Assembly (NCBI GenBank): GCA_965247975.1
Contig: OZ252050.1
Location: 310,001 to 374,000 of the forward strand
DNA: 64,000 bases
DNA from: Taishania sp965247975
Lineage (GTDB): Bacteria; Bacteroidota; Bacteroidia; Flavobacteriales_D; Crocinitomicaceae
Direction of reading: 5' to 3'
Part shown: piece after piece, positions 1 through 8,146 of the stretch
Layout: each line of letters starts with the position of its first letter
Position numbering within the stretch: the first letter of the stretch is position 1
The notes under the pieces: model-generated
Told to the model about the DNA's origin: nothing
The model's database searches: none
The model's input: only the letters and a program-made list of their open reading frames with translations
Made by a program: the position numbers and the translations under genes

Positions 1-5
1 AAAAT

Positions 6-1166
6 ATGAAGAAATTAGTTTTAACTAGCATGTTGTCTGTGGTCATTTGCATCACAAGTATTGGACAATCAACCGTTTTTAATTATTCAAATGCTTTAGG
101 ACTCTGGGGATTTGTAAAATCAGACGGAACAGAAATCACAAAGGATATTTACAAAAGTGTATCTTATTTTTCATCTGATGGATATGCAACTGCCTTAGAT
201 CCAAGCACCAAAGAAGCTATTTTATTGAATTCGAAAGGTGAAGTAGTTGATTTAAAATTGAAAGGAATTTTAGACCTAGATTACATCGGTGAAACAGAAA
301 AAAATGTTGATTCGAAGGTGGCAATCTTTAAAATTGGTAAAAAATTCGGAGTTGTAAATGTGAATGGTAAAGTAATTCATACGGCTGATTATGATAAGAT
401 TGACAAAACAAAAAGCAGTATTCTTGTTGGAAAAAAAGGGACGGCTTTGTCTTTGTTAAAATTGGATGGTTCAACAATCTCATTGGATGCAAACATTGTC
501 GACGTGCGTGACTTTCGAGAAGGACTTGCGCCTTTTGTCGCTAAATCAAAACTGCTTGGATTTATTGATGAGCAAGGAAAAGTAGTCATTGAAGCGAAAT
601 TTGAATCAGTGGGTTATTTTTCTGTAGGTTTAGCGTGGGCAAAACCTGAGGTTGTTGGAAAAGCTGGAGCTAAAGTTGGATTCATTGATAAAACAGGAAA
701 ATGGGTCATTGATGCCAAATATGACATGGGCAAGGAATTTGAAACTGTTTCGAAAAGAGCCATGGTGAAATCTGGTGAAACAATGATGTACCTAACTCCA
801 ACTGGCGAAGAAATTAAAGTTGACGGTGCTACCAAATTGGGGCAATTTGAAGAAGGACTTGCTTATGCATTTAAAGGAGATATGGTTGGATTCGTGAATC
901 CTTCTGGTAAATGGGTGATTGATGCGCAATACGAAAAAGTGCTTGATTTTAAAAATGGTTTGGCTCAAGTTAGAAAAAATGGACTTTGGGGTGTGATTAA
1001 CACAAAAGGGGCTGTTGTCATTCCAATTGAATTTAAAGATTTAGGTGAGATTAAAAATGGTTTTTGTCCTGCATTGAAACAACTTAATGAGAAAGAAGCT
1101 AAATGGGGAATTATCGATTCAAAAGGAAAATTTGTTGTTGAGCCTAAATACGTTAAATTGAAATAA
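6..1166 (+). CDS. Secreted WG-repeat protein
   Basis: This 386-residue protein starts with a signal peptide (about residues 1-20, a Lys-Lys start and a hydrophobic core ending in IGQS). The rest is built of about seven degenerate WG repeats of the type [WF]GF[IV]d..GkwVI.akYd.v, for example LWGFVKSDG near the start, VGFIDKTGKWVIDAKYD in the middle and KWGIIDSKGKFVVEPKY at the end. WG-repeat (WG_beta_rep) proteins are common exported proteins of Bacteroidota; the repeats are thought to form beta structure and their function is unknown. No enzyme motif, lipobox or T9SS sorting domain is visible, so a periplasmic location is my inference. Only five bases lie upstream, so the promoter is outside the window, but the signal peptide supports this start. 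Confidence 0.85.
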   Translation: MKKLVLTSMLSVVICITSIGQSTVFNYSNALGLWGFVKSDGTEITKDIYKSVSYFSSDGYATALDPSTKEAILLNSKGEVVDLKLKGILDLDYIGETEKNVDSKVAIFKIGKKFGVVNVNGKVIHTADYDKIDKTKSSILVGKKGTALSLLKLDGSTISLDANIVDVRDFREGLAPFVAKSKLLGFIDEQGKVVIEAKFESVGYFSVGLAWAKPEVVGKAGAKVGFIDKTGKWVIDAKYDMGKEFETVSKRAMVKSGETMMYLTPTGEEIKVDGATKLGQFEEGLAYAFKGDMVGFVNPSGKWVIDAQYEKVLDFKNGLAQVRKNGLWGVINTKGAVVIPIEFKDLGEIKNGFCPALKQLNEKEAKWGIIDSKGKFVVEPKYVKLK

Positions 1167-1191
1167 TTTTTGATTGAAGATAAGGTCAGTT

Positions 1192-2415
1192 ATGGTCAAG
1201 TCGATGATTTATAGATTGAACCAATCACTGCTTGTTCTTTTCTTATTAACTGGATTTCAGGCTTTTTCTCAATCTGGGTGCACAGACCCAAATGCTTTAA
1301 ACTTTAATAGTTCGGCAACCATCAACGATGGTTCTTGTCTTTATGCACCAGCTACTTTGGCTTGTCCTGTGGTTGGCACTATTCCATCTCAGGCTTATGA
1401 ATCATCTGGACTTGTCTTGTTCAACGAAAAACTTTGGACGCACAACGATTCTGATAATTCTCCTAAATTGTTTGGCTTTGACACAACCAATTTTCAAATT
1501 CAAGACACGCTAGTTATTGGTAATCAACTAAATATCGATTGGGAAGATGTTGCTGTTTCCGATGATTTTGTCTTCATTGGTGATTTTGGCAATAACAGCG
1601 CAACGCGAACGGATTTACGTATTTTACGCATCAATTTAAGTGATACCCAGGTGTTGGATACCTTAAATGCCGAAGAAATTTCATTTTACTATCCTGATCA
1701 AACAAATTTTGAACCTTCAGGTAATCATGGATTTGATTGTGAAGCATTTTTCTACTTTAACGATAGTTTGCATTTATTTACTAAGCATTGGGGAAATGGT
1801 TATACCAAACATTACATTGTTCCAAATGAGTTGGGAAATCACGCTGCCGTTTTTGTCGATAGTTTATTTGTGAATGGTCAGGTTACTGCAGCTGATATTT
1901 CATCTTCTGGAATAATTGCTTTGTTGGGATATACTCCACCGGCTTATGCGCCTTTTATGCAGTTGCTTTGGGATTATCAAGGCACCAACTTTTTTACTGG
2001 AAATAAACGAAGACTTGACATGGGCAATGTGCTCACGATGGGGCAACAAGAAGGACTTGTATTCTCTTCACCAAACGAGGGATATATTTCCTCAGAGCGA
2101 ATTAGTACTCCTATCGTCATTGCATCGCGGTTTTTTAGCTTTGATTTAGATCCAATTTTCAATCCTATTTCAGGTTTAAATGAATCGGATGATGTTAATT
2201 TTTCACTATTCCCAAATCCTTTTTCTGAATATTTTACAATTGATATCAAAGGAAATTACACAATTTCGGTAGAAGACATGCACGGAAAGAATTATTTTCA
2301 GAAGGAGTATGAAGGCAAGCAAAAGATTTACTTTAATGATTTAGGTGATGGTACATATTTTCTTAAAATTCAACAGAATGAAACTTTACATATTGTGAAG
2401 TTGTTAAAGCTTTAG
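1192..2415 (+). CDS. T9SS-exported protein with calcium-loop-like motif
   Basis: A secreted protein of about 407 residues. The N-terminus is a signal peptide (MIYRLNQS then a hydrophobic stretch to FSQS). A Cys-bounded GCTDPNALNFN...DGSCLY motif follows, a short module often repeated in exported Bacteroidota proteins and reminiscent of thrombospondin type-3 calcium loops. The central 250 residues have no recognised enzyme motif; alternating Asp/Asn-rich strands (ISFYYPDQ, GHFDFGNNS-like segments) suggest a beta-propeller-like fold, which is a guess. The last 75 residues are a type A T9SS sorting domain (FSLFPNPFSEYFTIDI ... GTYFLKIQ), so it should be exported through T9SS. The frame is open back to a TTG at 1174; I prefer ATG 1192 or 1204 because they give a normal signal peptide. 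It lies just downstream of the WG-repeat gene in the same direction. Confidence 0.8.
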   Translation: MVKSMIYRLNQSLLVLFLLTGFQAFSQSGCTDPNALNFNSSATINDGSCLYAPATLACPVVGTIPSQAYESSGLVLFNEKLWTHNDSDNSPKLFGFDTTNFQIQDTLVIGNQLNIDWEDVAVSDDFVFIGDFGNNSATRTDLRILRINLSDTQVLDTLNAEEISFYYPDQTNFEPSGNHGFDCEAFFYFNDSLHLFTKHWGNGYTKHYIVPNELGNHAAVFVDSLFVNGQVTAADISSSGIIALLGYTPPAYAPFMQLLWDYQGTNFFTGNKRRLDMGNVLTMGQQEGLVFSSPNEGYISSERISTPIVIASRFFSFDLDPIFNPISGLNESDDVNFSLFPNPFSEYFTIDIKGNYTISVEDMHGKNYFQKEYEGKQKIYFNDLGDGTYFLKIQQNETLHIVKLLKL

Positions 2416-2510
2416 TCTAATTAAAATTCTTGATTGCTTTGTGAATAGTTGAATCTTTAAAGGAGTTGAATCCTTGAATTCTAGTTTCTTTTTCTGACCT
2501 TCGTCGAGCA

Positions 2511-3128
2511 ATGCATATAGTTCAACTTTTTTGGCAACAAGTTCAGCACACTTCCATCATCGAATGGATTGCGGTTCTTTTTGGTTTTGCTTATTTGATC
2601 TTCATCACTAAAAAAAATATTTTTGCTTGGCCTTGTGCAATTATCGGTTCTTTTTTTTCAGCGTTATTATGTTTTAGTGGACAACTTTACATCGAAATGA
2701 TCCTTTCGCTTTTTTATATCGTAATGGCGGTTTGGGGTTGGTTTTCATGGACAAAGACAAACCTTAAAACAGAAGAAAACGATCACAAAATCGGACAATG
2801 GAAATTAAAAATACATGTCTTGAATGTATTAATAAGCAGTGTTTTAGCGCTTATAATTGGTTGGTTTTTTGATCAACACACAAATCAAGTCTTACCCTAC
2901 CACGATGGATTTATCACTGTATTTAGTATCGCGGCGACATTTATGGTTACGCAAAAAATACTTGAGAATTGGATTTATTGGGTATTTATTGACATTGCTT
3001 CAGTTCAATTATTCTCATATCGTGGATTTTATGTGGTTGCTTTTCAAATGCTTGTTTATAGCATCATCGCAATTTATGGATACTATCAGTGGCGAAAGGA
3101 TGTTTACGTCAAACACCAAAAATCATGA
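2511..3128 (+). CDS. PnuC-family vitamin transporter (probably PnuT-like, thiamine)
   Basis: A 205-residue inner-membrane protein with about seven hydrophobic segments and the PnuC family pattern (WPCAIIGS in the third segment, ILENWIYWVFIDI near the sixth). PnuC-family proteins are facilitated-diffusion carriers for unphosphorylated vitamins: PnuC for nicotinamide riboside, PnuT for thiamine, PnuX for riboflavin. Uptake is driven by phosphorylation inside the cell, which fits the kinase gene that follows with an ATGA overlap. The sequence alone does not decide the substrate. A TPP riboswitch and TonB-dependent receptor just downstream favour thiamine (inference); the NadR-like kinase would equally fit nicotinamide riboside. 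Confidence 0.85.
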   Translation: MHIVQLFWQQVQHTSIIEWIAVLFGFAYLIFITKKNIFAWPCAIIGSFFSALLCFSGQLYIEMILSLFYIVMAVWGWFSWTKTNLKTEENDHKIGQWKLKIHVLNVLISSVLALIIGWFFDQHTNQVLPYHDGFITVFSIAATFMVTQKILENWIYWVFIDIASVQLFSYRGFYVVAFQMLVYSIIAIYGYYQWRKDVYVKHQKS

Positions 3129-3652
3129 AAAATAGATTGAAAATTGCGATAACAGGACCAGAATCTTCTGGAAAAACAACGATAGCCAAGTTGCTTGCTG
3201 AAGAATTGAACGCATGCTATATTCCTGAATTTGCCAGAGAATATTTAGAGAATCTTGATCGAAGCTACACAATAAAAGATCTGGATGAAATTGCACAAGG
3301 TCAAGTTGATCGTTGGAATGATGCTCCAAAAGATAAATCATTGGTTTGTGACACAGAGCTGATTGTTGTGAAAATCTGGTCAGAATTTAAGTATAGTAAA
3401 GTTTCAGATAATATACTAGAATTACTTGATAAACAAAGATTTGATATTTATTTCTTATGCAGACCAGACATTCCTTGGGAGCCTGATGCCCTACGTGAAA
3501 ATCCAGATGATCGCGATGTGTTGTTTGAAATGTATGTGAAAGAATTGGAATCAAGAAAATTGCCTTTTGTAATTTTAGAAGGGACGATCGAATTGCGGTT
3601 GAAAGGAGCATTGAAAATTTTAGATGATTTATTCTCTCCAGAAATGAATTAA
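3125..3652 (+). CDS. NadR-like P-loop kinase (AAA_28 family)
   Basis: A 175-residue cytosolic P-loop protein with Walker A GPESSGKTT at residues 11-19, followed by the family motif IPEFAREYLE. This is the kinase domain type found in the C-terminal half of NadR (ribosylnicotinamide kinase), here as a stand-alone protein without the N-terminal nucleotidyltransferase. A reading frame extends upstream to a GTG at 3089, but ATG 3125 gives the conserved start and overlaps the transporter stop codon (ATGA), which implies translational coupling. The coupled pair suggests import followed by trapping through phosphorylation. The substrate may be nicotinamide riboside (by family) or thiamine (by the adjacent TPP-controlled receptor). 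Confidence 0.85.
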   Translation: MKNRLKIAITGPESSGKTTIAKLLAEELNACYIPEFAREYLENLDRSYTIKDLDEIAQGQVDRWNDAPKDKSLVCDTELIVVKIWSEFKYSKVSDNILELLDKQRFDIYFLCRPDIPWEPDALRENPDDRDVLFEMYVKELESRKLPFVILEGTIELRLKGALKILDDLFSPEMN

Positions 3653-3658
3653 ACTAAT

Positions 3659-3666
3659 TACCTTTG
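3659..3666 (+). promoter_or_regulatory. Candidate -7 promoter box for the riboswitch leader
   Basis: TACCTTTG matches the Bacteroidota -7 consensus TAnnTTTG. It lies about 30 nt before the TPP aptamer, where a promoter for the leader RNA is expected. No clear TTG -33 element is seen, so support is moderate. Confidence 0.5.
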
Positions 3667-3689
3667 TCTTGTCGAATTTTCGACAGAAT

Positions 3690-3776
3690 GTCTCTAAGGG
3701 GTGCCGACGAATTTTTCGAGGCTGAGATTATACCCATTGAACCTGATTAGGGTAATTCCTACGAAGGGAAGATGAC
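3690..3776 (+). promoter_or_regulatory. TPP riboswitch (THI element)
   Basis: The conserved TPP aptamer blocks occur in order and with correct spacing: GGGGTGCC at 3698-3705, GCTGAGAT at 3721-3728, ACCCATTGAACCTGAT at 3732-3747 and GGGTAATTCC...GAAGGGAA at 3750-3770. The variable P3 hairpin (CGA...TCG) sits between the first two blocks. It is 80-90 nt upstream of the TonB-dependent receptor on the same strand, so thiamine pyrophosphate should repress that receptor. A small hairpin follows (GTCCA-CGT-TGGAC, 3782-3794), but no U-run is visible, so whether control acts on transcription or translation is unclear. Confidence 0.95.
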
Positions 3777-3858
3777 TTTAAGTCCACGTTGGACGAGCTA
3801 ATTTATTTTATTAACCATCAAGAATTAGCCCCTTATTCTTGTTCTAATTTTGAAAAAA

Positions 3859-6339
3859 ATGAAGACAAGAATGATTCAAGGTTTATTGGCAATCGCTTTT
3901 TGCGTTCCTCTAAACAATCAAGCACAAACAAGCATTTCAGGAACGGTCAAGTCTGATACAGGCGAACCTCTGGAAGGTGCGAAAATTACCTTAAAGGACT
4001 TATTCATGGGCACTTACAGCAATGATCAGGGTGTGTATGATTTGAAGAATTTAAAGTCAGGAAAATATCAGCTCATTACATCGTATCTGAATTACGAAGT
4101 AAAAAAACTTGATGTTGAAGTTGGTGAAATACCTTTGCTGCTGGATATTGTCTTAAGTCCATCTGTCATGGCAATTGAAGAAATGTATGTGACGGCTATT
4201 CGCGCCGACGATAAAACTCCAACCACCTATACCAATCTTGCCAAGGATGAGCTTGAAAACAAAAATTTTGGGCAGGATTTGCCCTTTTTATTAAATACAA
4301 CTCCATCAACTGTGGTTTCTTCGGATGCTGGGGCAGGAGTGGGTTACACAGGTGTGCGCATACGTGGAGTTGATCCAACAAGAACCAACGTGACCATCAA
4401 CGGAATTCCAATCAACGATGCAGAATCACATGGCATGTATTGGGTAAATATGCCTGATTTTGCTTCCTCAACTGATAACATTCAAATTCAACGAGGGGTA
4501 GGGACATCAACCAACGGAGCGGCAGCTTTTGGTGCAAGTATCAATGTAAAATCAGACAACATTGAACAAAAAGCGTATGGAACCTTGGACAATGCTATTG
4601 GTTCCTTTAGCACTTGGAAAACAACTGTAAAAGTGGGTACAGGATTGATTAATGAAAAATTTGCACTTGATGCGCGACTTTCTCGTATTGTTTCGGATGG
4701 GTATATTGATCGTGCTTCGTCAAATCTCAAAGCGATGTATCTATCCGGTACCTGGTTAGGTAAAAAATCCTTGCTCAAAGCAAATGTTTTTATTGGTGAA
4801 GAAAGAACGTACCAAGCGTGGAACGGAGTACCTGAATGGAAGTACAAACAAAACAAAGATTCATTGTTGGTTCATTATTATAACAATGGATATTCCACAG
4901 AAGATTCCATAAACTTATTCGATGCACATCCACGCAAATATAATTTCTATCGCTATGAAAATGAAGTAGATAATTACCAACAAGATCATTATCAATTGCA
5001 CTTTACACATCATTTTAGACGTTGGTTGACGCTCAATGTTGCTGGACATTATACGTATGGCAGAGGTTATTACGAGCAGTATCGACAAGAAGACGATTTA
5101 GAGCGCTATGGCTTAGAACCAGTTATTTTTGGTACAGACACAGTAACAACATCAGACTTGATTCGTCGGCGATGGTTGGACAATCATTTTTATGGAGGGA
5201 TTTTTTCATTAAAATATAACAAAAGCAAAAAACTCAAACTACTATTTGGTGGAGGCTGGAATCAATATCAAGGAGCCCATTTTGGAGAAGTGATTTGGGC
5301 AAGATTTGCATCAAATAGTGAAATTAATCAACGTTATTATGATTCAGATGCTACAAAAACTGAAGTTAATGGTTATTTGAAAGCGAATTATCAACTCAAA
5401 AAGTTCAACTTATTTGCCGACTTACAAGTCAGAAATTTGAATTATTCTTTTATAGGTTTAGATGATAACAATGGAGAAATTATTGAGTTGGAGCAATATG
5501 TAGCCTACACCTTTTTTAATCCAAAAGTTGGATTTATGGTTGACTTTAATCAGCGAAACAATGCCTATGCCTCATTTAGTATCGCAAACAGAGAGCCTGT
5601 TAGAGGAGATTTTGTAGAAAGTTTGGCGCGCAGTTTCCCAAAACCGGAACAACTACAAAACTTGGAAGTTGGTTATCGCTATAAGTCAGTTATTTTCTTG
5701 ACCAATTTTAATTTTTATTGGATGAATTACAAGGATCAATTGATTTTGACAGGTCAAATAAACGATGTTGGAAGCTACACGCGAACCAATGTGGATCGAA
5801 GTTATCGCATGGGAATTGAACTGGAGACAGCGTACAAAGCAACGAAGCAAATTACAATTACTGGGAATTTGAATTTAAGTCAGAATAGAATTCCAGTTTT
5901 TATGGAATATGTTGACAACTACGACAATTACGACAGCGAAGGTAACATGATCCAGGATGTCATTGAGCACAAGAATACCGACTTAGCTTTTTCTCCATCC
6001 ATTATTGCTGGTTTGGGAATAAATTATTCGCCCATCAGAAATTTAGACTTAAATCTCTATTCAAAATATGTAGGATCACAGTTTTTAGATAATACGTCCA
6101 GCGAAAACCGCAAGTTGGATGGTTATTTCACGACGGACGTTCGCGTGAGTTATTCTTTGCTAGATATTGGTCTTTCCGAACTTACATTGGGTGTTTTAGT
6201 AAACAACATTTTTAATGCCAAGTTTGTAAATAACGGTTATACATTTGGCTACATTGCTAGTGGAAATCGTGTGATTGAGAATTTTTATTTCCCGCAAGCG
6301 GAACGGAATTTTTTAGTGAGATTGGCATTAAAGTTTTAG
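3859..6339 (+). CDS. TonB-dependent outer-membrane receptor, TPP-riboswitch controlled (thiamine uptake)
   Basis: An outer-membrane active transporter of about 826 residues. Domain order: signal peptide (to LNNQAQ), CarboxypepD_reg-like beta-sandwich (ISGTVKSDTGEPLEGAKITL, about residues 25-105), plug domain (GVRIRGVDPTRTNVTINGIP, about 115-225) and a 22-strand-type beta barrel ending in NFLVRLALKF with the terminal Phe of outer-membrane proteins. It should import a small substrate using TonB/ExbBD energy. The TPP riboswitch in its leader points to thiamine or a thiamine precursor, as in known riboswitch-controlled receptors of Bacteroidota. A TTG at 3850 also opens the frame; ATG 3859 gives the better signal peptide. 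The upstream transporter/kinase pair would complete the import route. Confidence 0.92.
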   Translation: MKTRMIQGLLAIAFCVPLNNQAQTSISGTVKSDTGEPLEGAKITLKDLFMGTYSNDQGVYDLKNLKSGKYQLITSYLNYEVKKLDVEVGEIPLLLDIVLSPSVMAIEEMYVTAIRADDKTPTTYTNLAKDELENKNFGQDLPFLLNTTPSTVVSSDAGAGVGYTGVRIRGVDPTRTNVTINGIPINDAESHGMYWVNMPDFASSTDNIQIQRGVGTSTNGAAAFGASINVKSDNIEQKAYGTLDNAIGSFSTWKTTVKVGTGLINEKFALDARLSRIVSDGYIDRASSNLKAMYLSGTWLGKKSLLKANVFIGEERTYQAWNGVPEWKYKQNKDSLLVHYYNNGYSTEDSINLFDAHPRKYNFYRYENEVDNYQQDHYQLHFTHHFRRWLTLNVAGHYTYGRGYYEQYRQEDDLERYGLEPVIFGTDTVTTSDLIRRRWLDNHFYGGIFSLKYNKSKKLKLLFGGGWNQYQGAHFGEVIWARFASNSEINQRYYDSDATKTEVNGYLKANYQLKKFNLFADLQVRNLNYSFIGLDDNNGEIIELEQYVAYTFFNPKVGFMVDFNQRNNAYASFSIANREPVRGDFVESLARSFPKPEQLQNLEVGYRYKSVIFLTNFNFYWMNYKDQLILTGQINDVGSYTRTNVDRSYRMGIELETAYKATKQITITGNLNLSQNRIPVFMEYVDNYDNYDSEGNMIQDVIEHKNTDLAFSPSIIAGLGINYSPIRNLDLNLYSKYVGSQFLDNTSSENRKLDGYFTTDVRVSYSLLDIGLSELTLGVLVNNIFNAKFVNNGYTFGYIASGNRVIENFYFPQAERNFLVRLALKF

Positions 6340-6368
6340 AAGAAGTATCTATTAATAACCCACAGGCA

Positions 6369-7124
6369 TTATCCTTCTAACCACTTCTTGAAATCTGCCA
6401 CTCGTTCGCGGCTTACGATAGCTGATTGTTCATCCAGAAGAGATGTCACGATGCGCAGTCTGCTGTTGAAGTGAAGATTCAGTTTTTCGATGCGGGATTT
6501 ATGAACGAGCACCTTACGATTTATGCGGAAGAATTGGTGCGGATCGGTTTCTTTCTCGAGTTGATCAAGTGTGTAATCAACAGGAAAACGTCGACCTTCA
6601 TTGGTTGTAAGGAGAACAATTCCATCTTCTGCAATAAAATGATGGATGAAATCGCTGGCAATTACCTGCAAAGATTCGCCTCGTTTGACAAGAAATTTGG
6701 ATTTGTGAACGGCTTGATTTTCTCCTAAAATAGGAAGAAGTTTGTCTAAAATGTCCTTGGACCAAAGCTCCTTCATGTGTTGGAATTTATCCAGACTTCG
6801 TTTTAATTCTTCCATTCCAACCGGTTTTAGCAAATAATCAATGCTGTTCTGCTCGAATGCTTTCACAGCGTATTGACTAAATGCGGTTGTGAAAATGATT
6901 GGAATCTTGCTGTTTATTTGTTTGAAAATTTCGAAGCTTAATCCATCAGCTAAATGAATATCTAGAAATATGAGGTCGATGTCTTGCTTTTTTTGAAGTA
7001 GCTCTATGCTAGTTGAAACGGAATCGGCTCGGTCAATTACTTGAATTTCAGGATTTATCCGGAGCAATAAATTCTCCAGATGGTCTGCTGAAAGCTTTTC
7101 GTCTTCAATAATCACTACTTTCAT
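6369..7124 (-). CDS. LytTR-type response regulator
   Basis: A 251-residue regulator. The receiver domain (residues 1-120) has the acidic pair E7/D8, phospho-acceptor D55 in LIFLDIHL, T80 and K100 (YLLKPV). The C-terminal half is a LytTR DNA-binding domain (FLVKRGESLQVI..., FFRINRKVLVHKSRIEKL, and a C-terminal S-R-E-R-V-.-.-F-K-K-W-L). Its start overlaps the stop of the LytS-type kinase gene by 4 nt, so the two form a coupled pair, and the TonB-dependent receptor gene upstream completes the operon. The likely role is transcriptional control after phosphorylation by the kinase; its targets are not visible here. Confidence 0.93.
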   Translation of the reverse strand: MKVVIIEDEKLSADHLENLLLRINPEIQVIDRADSVSTSIELLQKKQDIDLIFLDIHLADGLSFEIFKQINSKIPIIFTTAFSQYAVKAFEQNSIDYLLKPVGMEELKRSLDKFQHMKELWSKDILDKLLPILGENQAVHKSKFLVKRGESLQVIASDFIHHFIAEDGIVLLTTNEGRRFPVDYTLDQLEKETDPHQFFRINRKVLVHKSRIEKLNLHFNSRLRIVTSLLDEQSAIVSRERVADFKKWLEG

Positions 7125-8143
7125 GACACGGATAAAAGTGGAATTTTAACTTCAAAAACATGGTTGTCTTGATGAATGACAACCTCTTTATCCGTTAAGT
7201 AACCGTAGCGTTTCTTGATATTCGCCAAGCCAGTTTCAGAACTCTTCTTGTCATTCTTGCGGAGTTGAAGGTTGTTAGAAATGGTTAAATATTCTGAATC
7301 GGAAATGAGTTGAATGGTTAATGGATTACCACTCGACACTTCGTTGTGTTGAATGCAATTTTCGATTAATAATTGAAGCACCATTGGCGGAATAAAATGC
7401 GCTTTATGGCTTTCATGAATTTCTTGTTTGACTATTAAATTGTTGTCAAAACGAATTCGAAGCAGAAAAATGTAGGCTTCAATAAATGCAATTTCTTTTT
7501 CAATCATTACAATTTCGTGTTCCTTGTTTTCTAAAATGTATCGGTACACTTTCGATAATTGATTGATGAAATCAACTGCTTTGTCTTGATCTTTGTACAC
7601 CAGTGAAGATAAAACACTTAAATTATTGAATAAGAAATGCGGATTCACATGGTCTTGTAAATTTTTTAGTTGTGCCTGCACACTTTCGGATTTGTATTTT
7701 TCAACTTCCAATAAAGATTGTTTCCAATTCACAAAAAAGTGGGCACTTATTTCCAAAATGAGAATGATGAACGAAATCAATAATCCAAGGACAATTGAAA
7801 GTGAAAAAATTTGACTTTCAAGGTTTTTTGGTAATTCGCATACAAATGAATCAAAAAGGTACATCGGCACGAAGATTCCAACAAACGTGAAAGCCAATGT
7901 TAGCCCAAATTGAACGAAAATGCGTTTGGCTGTATGATTTACCCACGGAATTTTATTGTTCAACCAATCATCCAAGCGGAGGCAACCTTCCCAAACTACA
8001 AATGTGATGAAAATACAAAGTATTAAACTATACACTTTTATTTCTGGTGATTTATGAGGGAATGGCACAAGCGCATGAATCACTAGAAAAACTAGGATTC
8101 CTACCACAAGCATTACCAAAAAACGCCACCGAGACTTACGCAT
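7121..8143 (-). CDS. LytS/YehU-type membrane sensor histidine kinase
   Basis: A 340-residue kinase. Four hydrophobic segments (about residues 9-27, 37-53, 76-98, 112-134) form the membrane sensor, followed by a short coiled coil (EVEKYKSESVQAQLK). The His_kinase domain has HVNPHFLFNNLSVLSSLV, with the likely phospho-acceptor H169, and an HATPase_c domain with LLIENCIQHN (N box) and GLANIKKRYGYL. There is no separate periplasmic sensing domain. The gene begins 3 nt after the receptor stop and overlaps the regulator by 4 nt. This fits a circuit in which the kinase responds to a membrane or receptor-linked signal (inference). Confidence 0.92.
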   Translation of the reverse strand: MRKSRWRFLVMLVVGILVFLVIHALVPFPHKSPEIKVYSLILCIFITFVVWEGCLRLDDWLNNKIPWVNHTAKRIFVQFGLTLAFTFVGIFVPMYLFDSFVCELPKNLESQIFSLSIVLGLLISFIILILEISAHFFVNWKQSLLEVEKYKSESVQAQLKNLQDHVNPHFLFNNLSVLSSLVYKDQDKAVDFINQLSKVYRYILENKEHEIVMIEKEIAFIEAYIFLLRIRFDNNLIVKQEIHESHKAHFIPPMVLQLLIENCIQHNEVSSGNPLTIQLISDSEYLTISNNLQLRKNDKKSSETGLANIKKRYGYLTDKEVVIHQDNHVFEVKIPLLSVS

Positions 8144-8146
8144 TAT

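Noticed and set aside
3089..3124. GTG start for the NadR-like kinase
   Set aside because: The extra 12 residues fall inside the transporter gene and are not like the family start; ATG 3125 gives an ATGA overlap.
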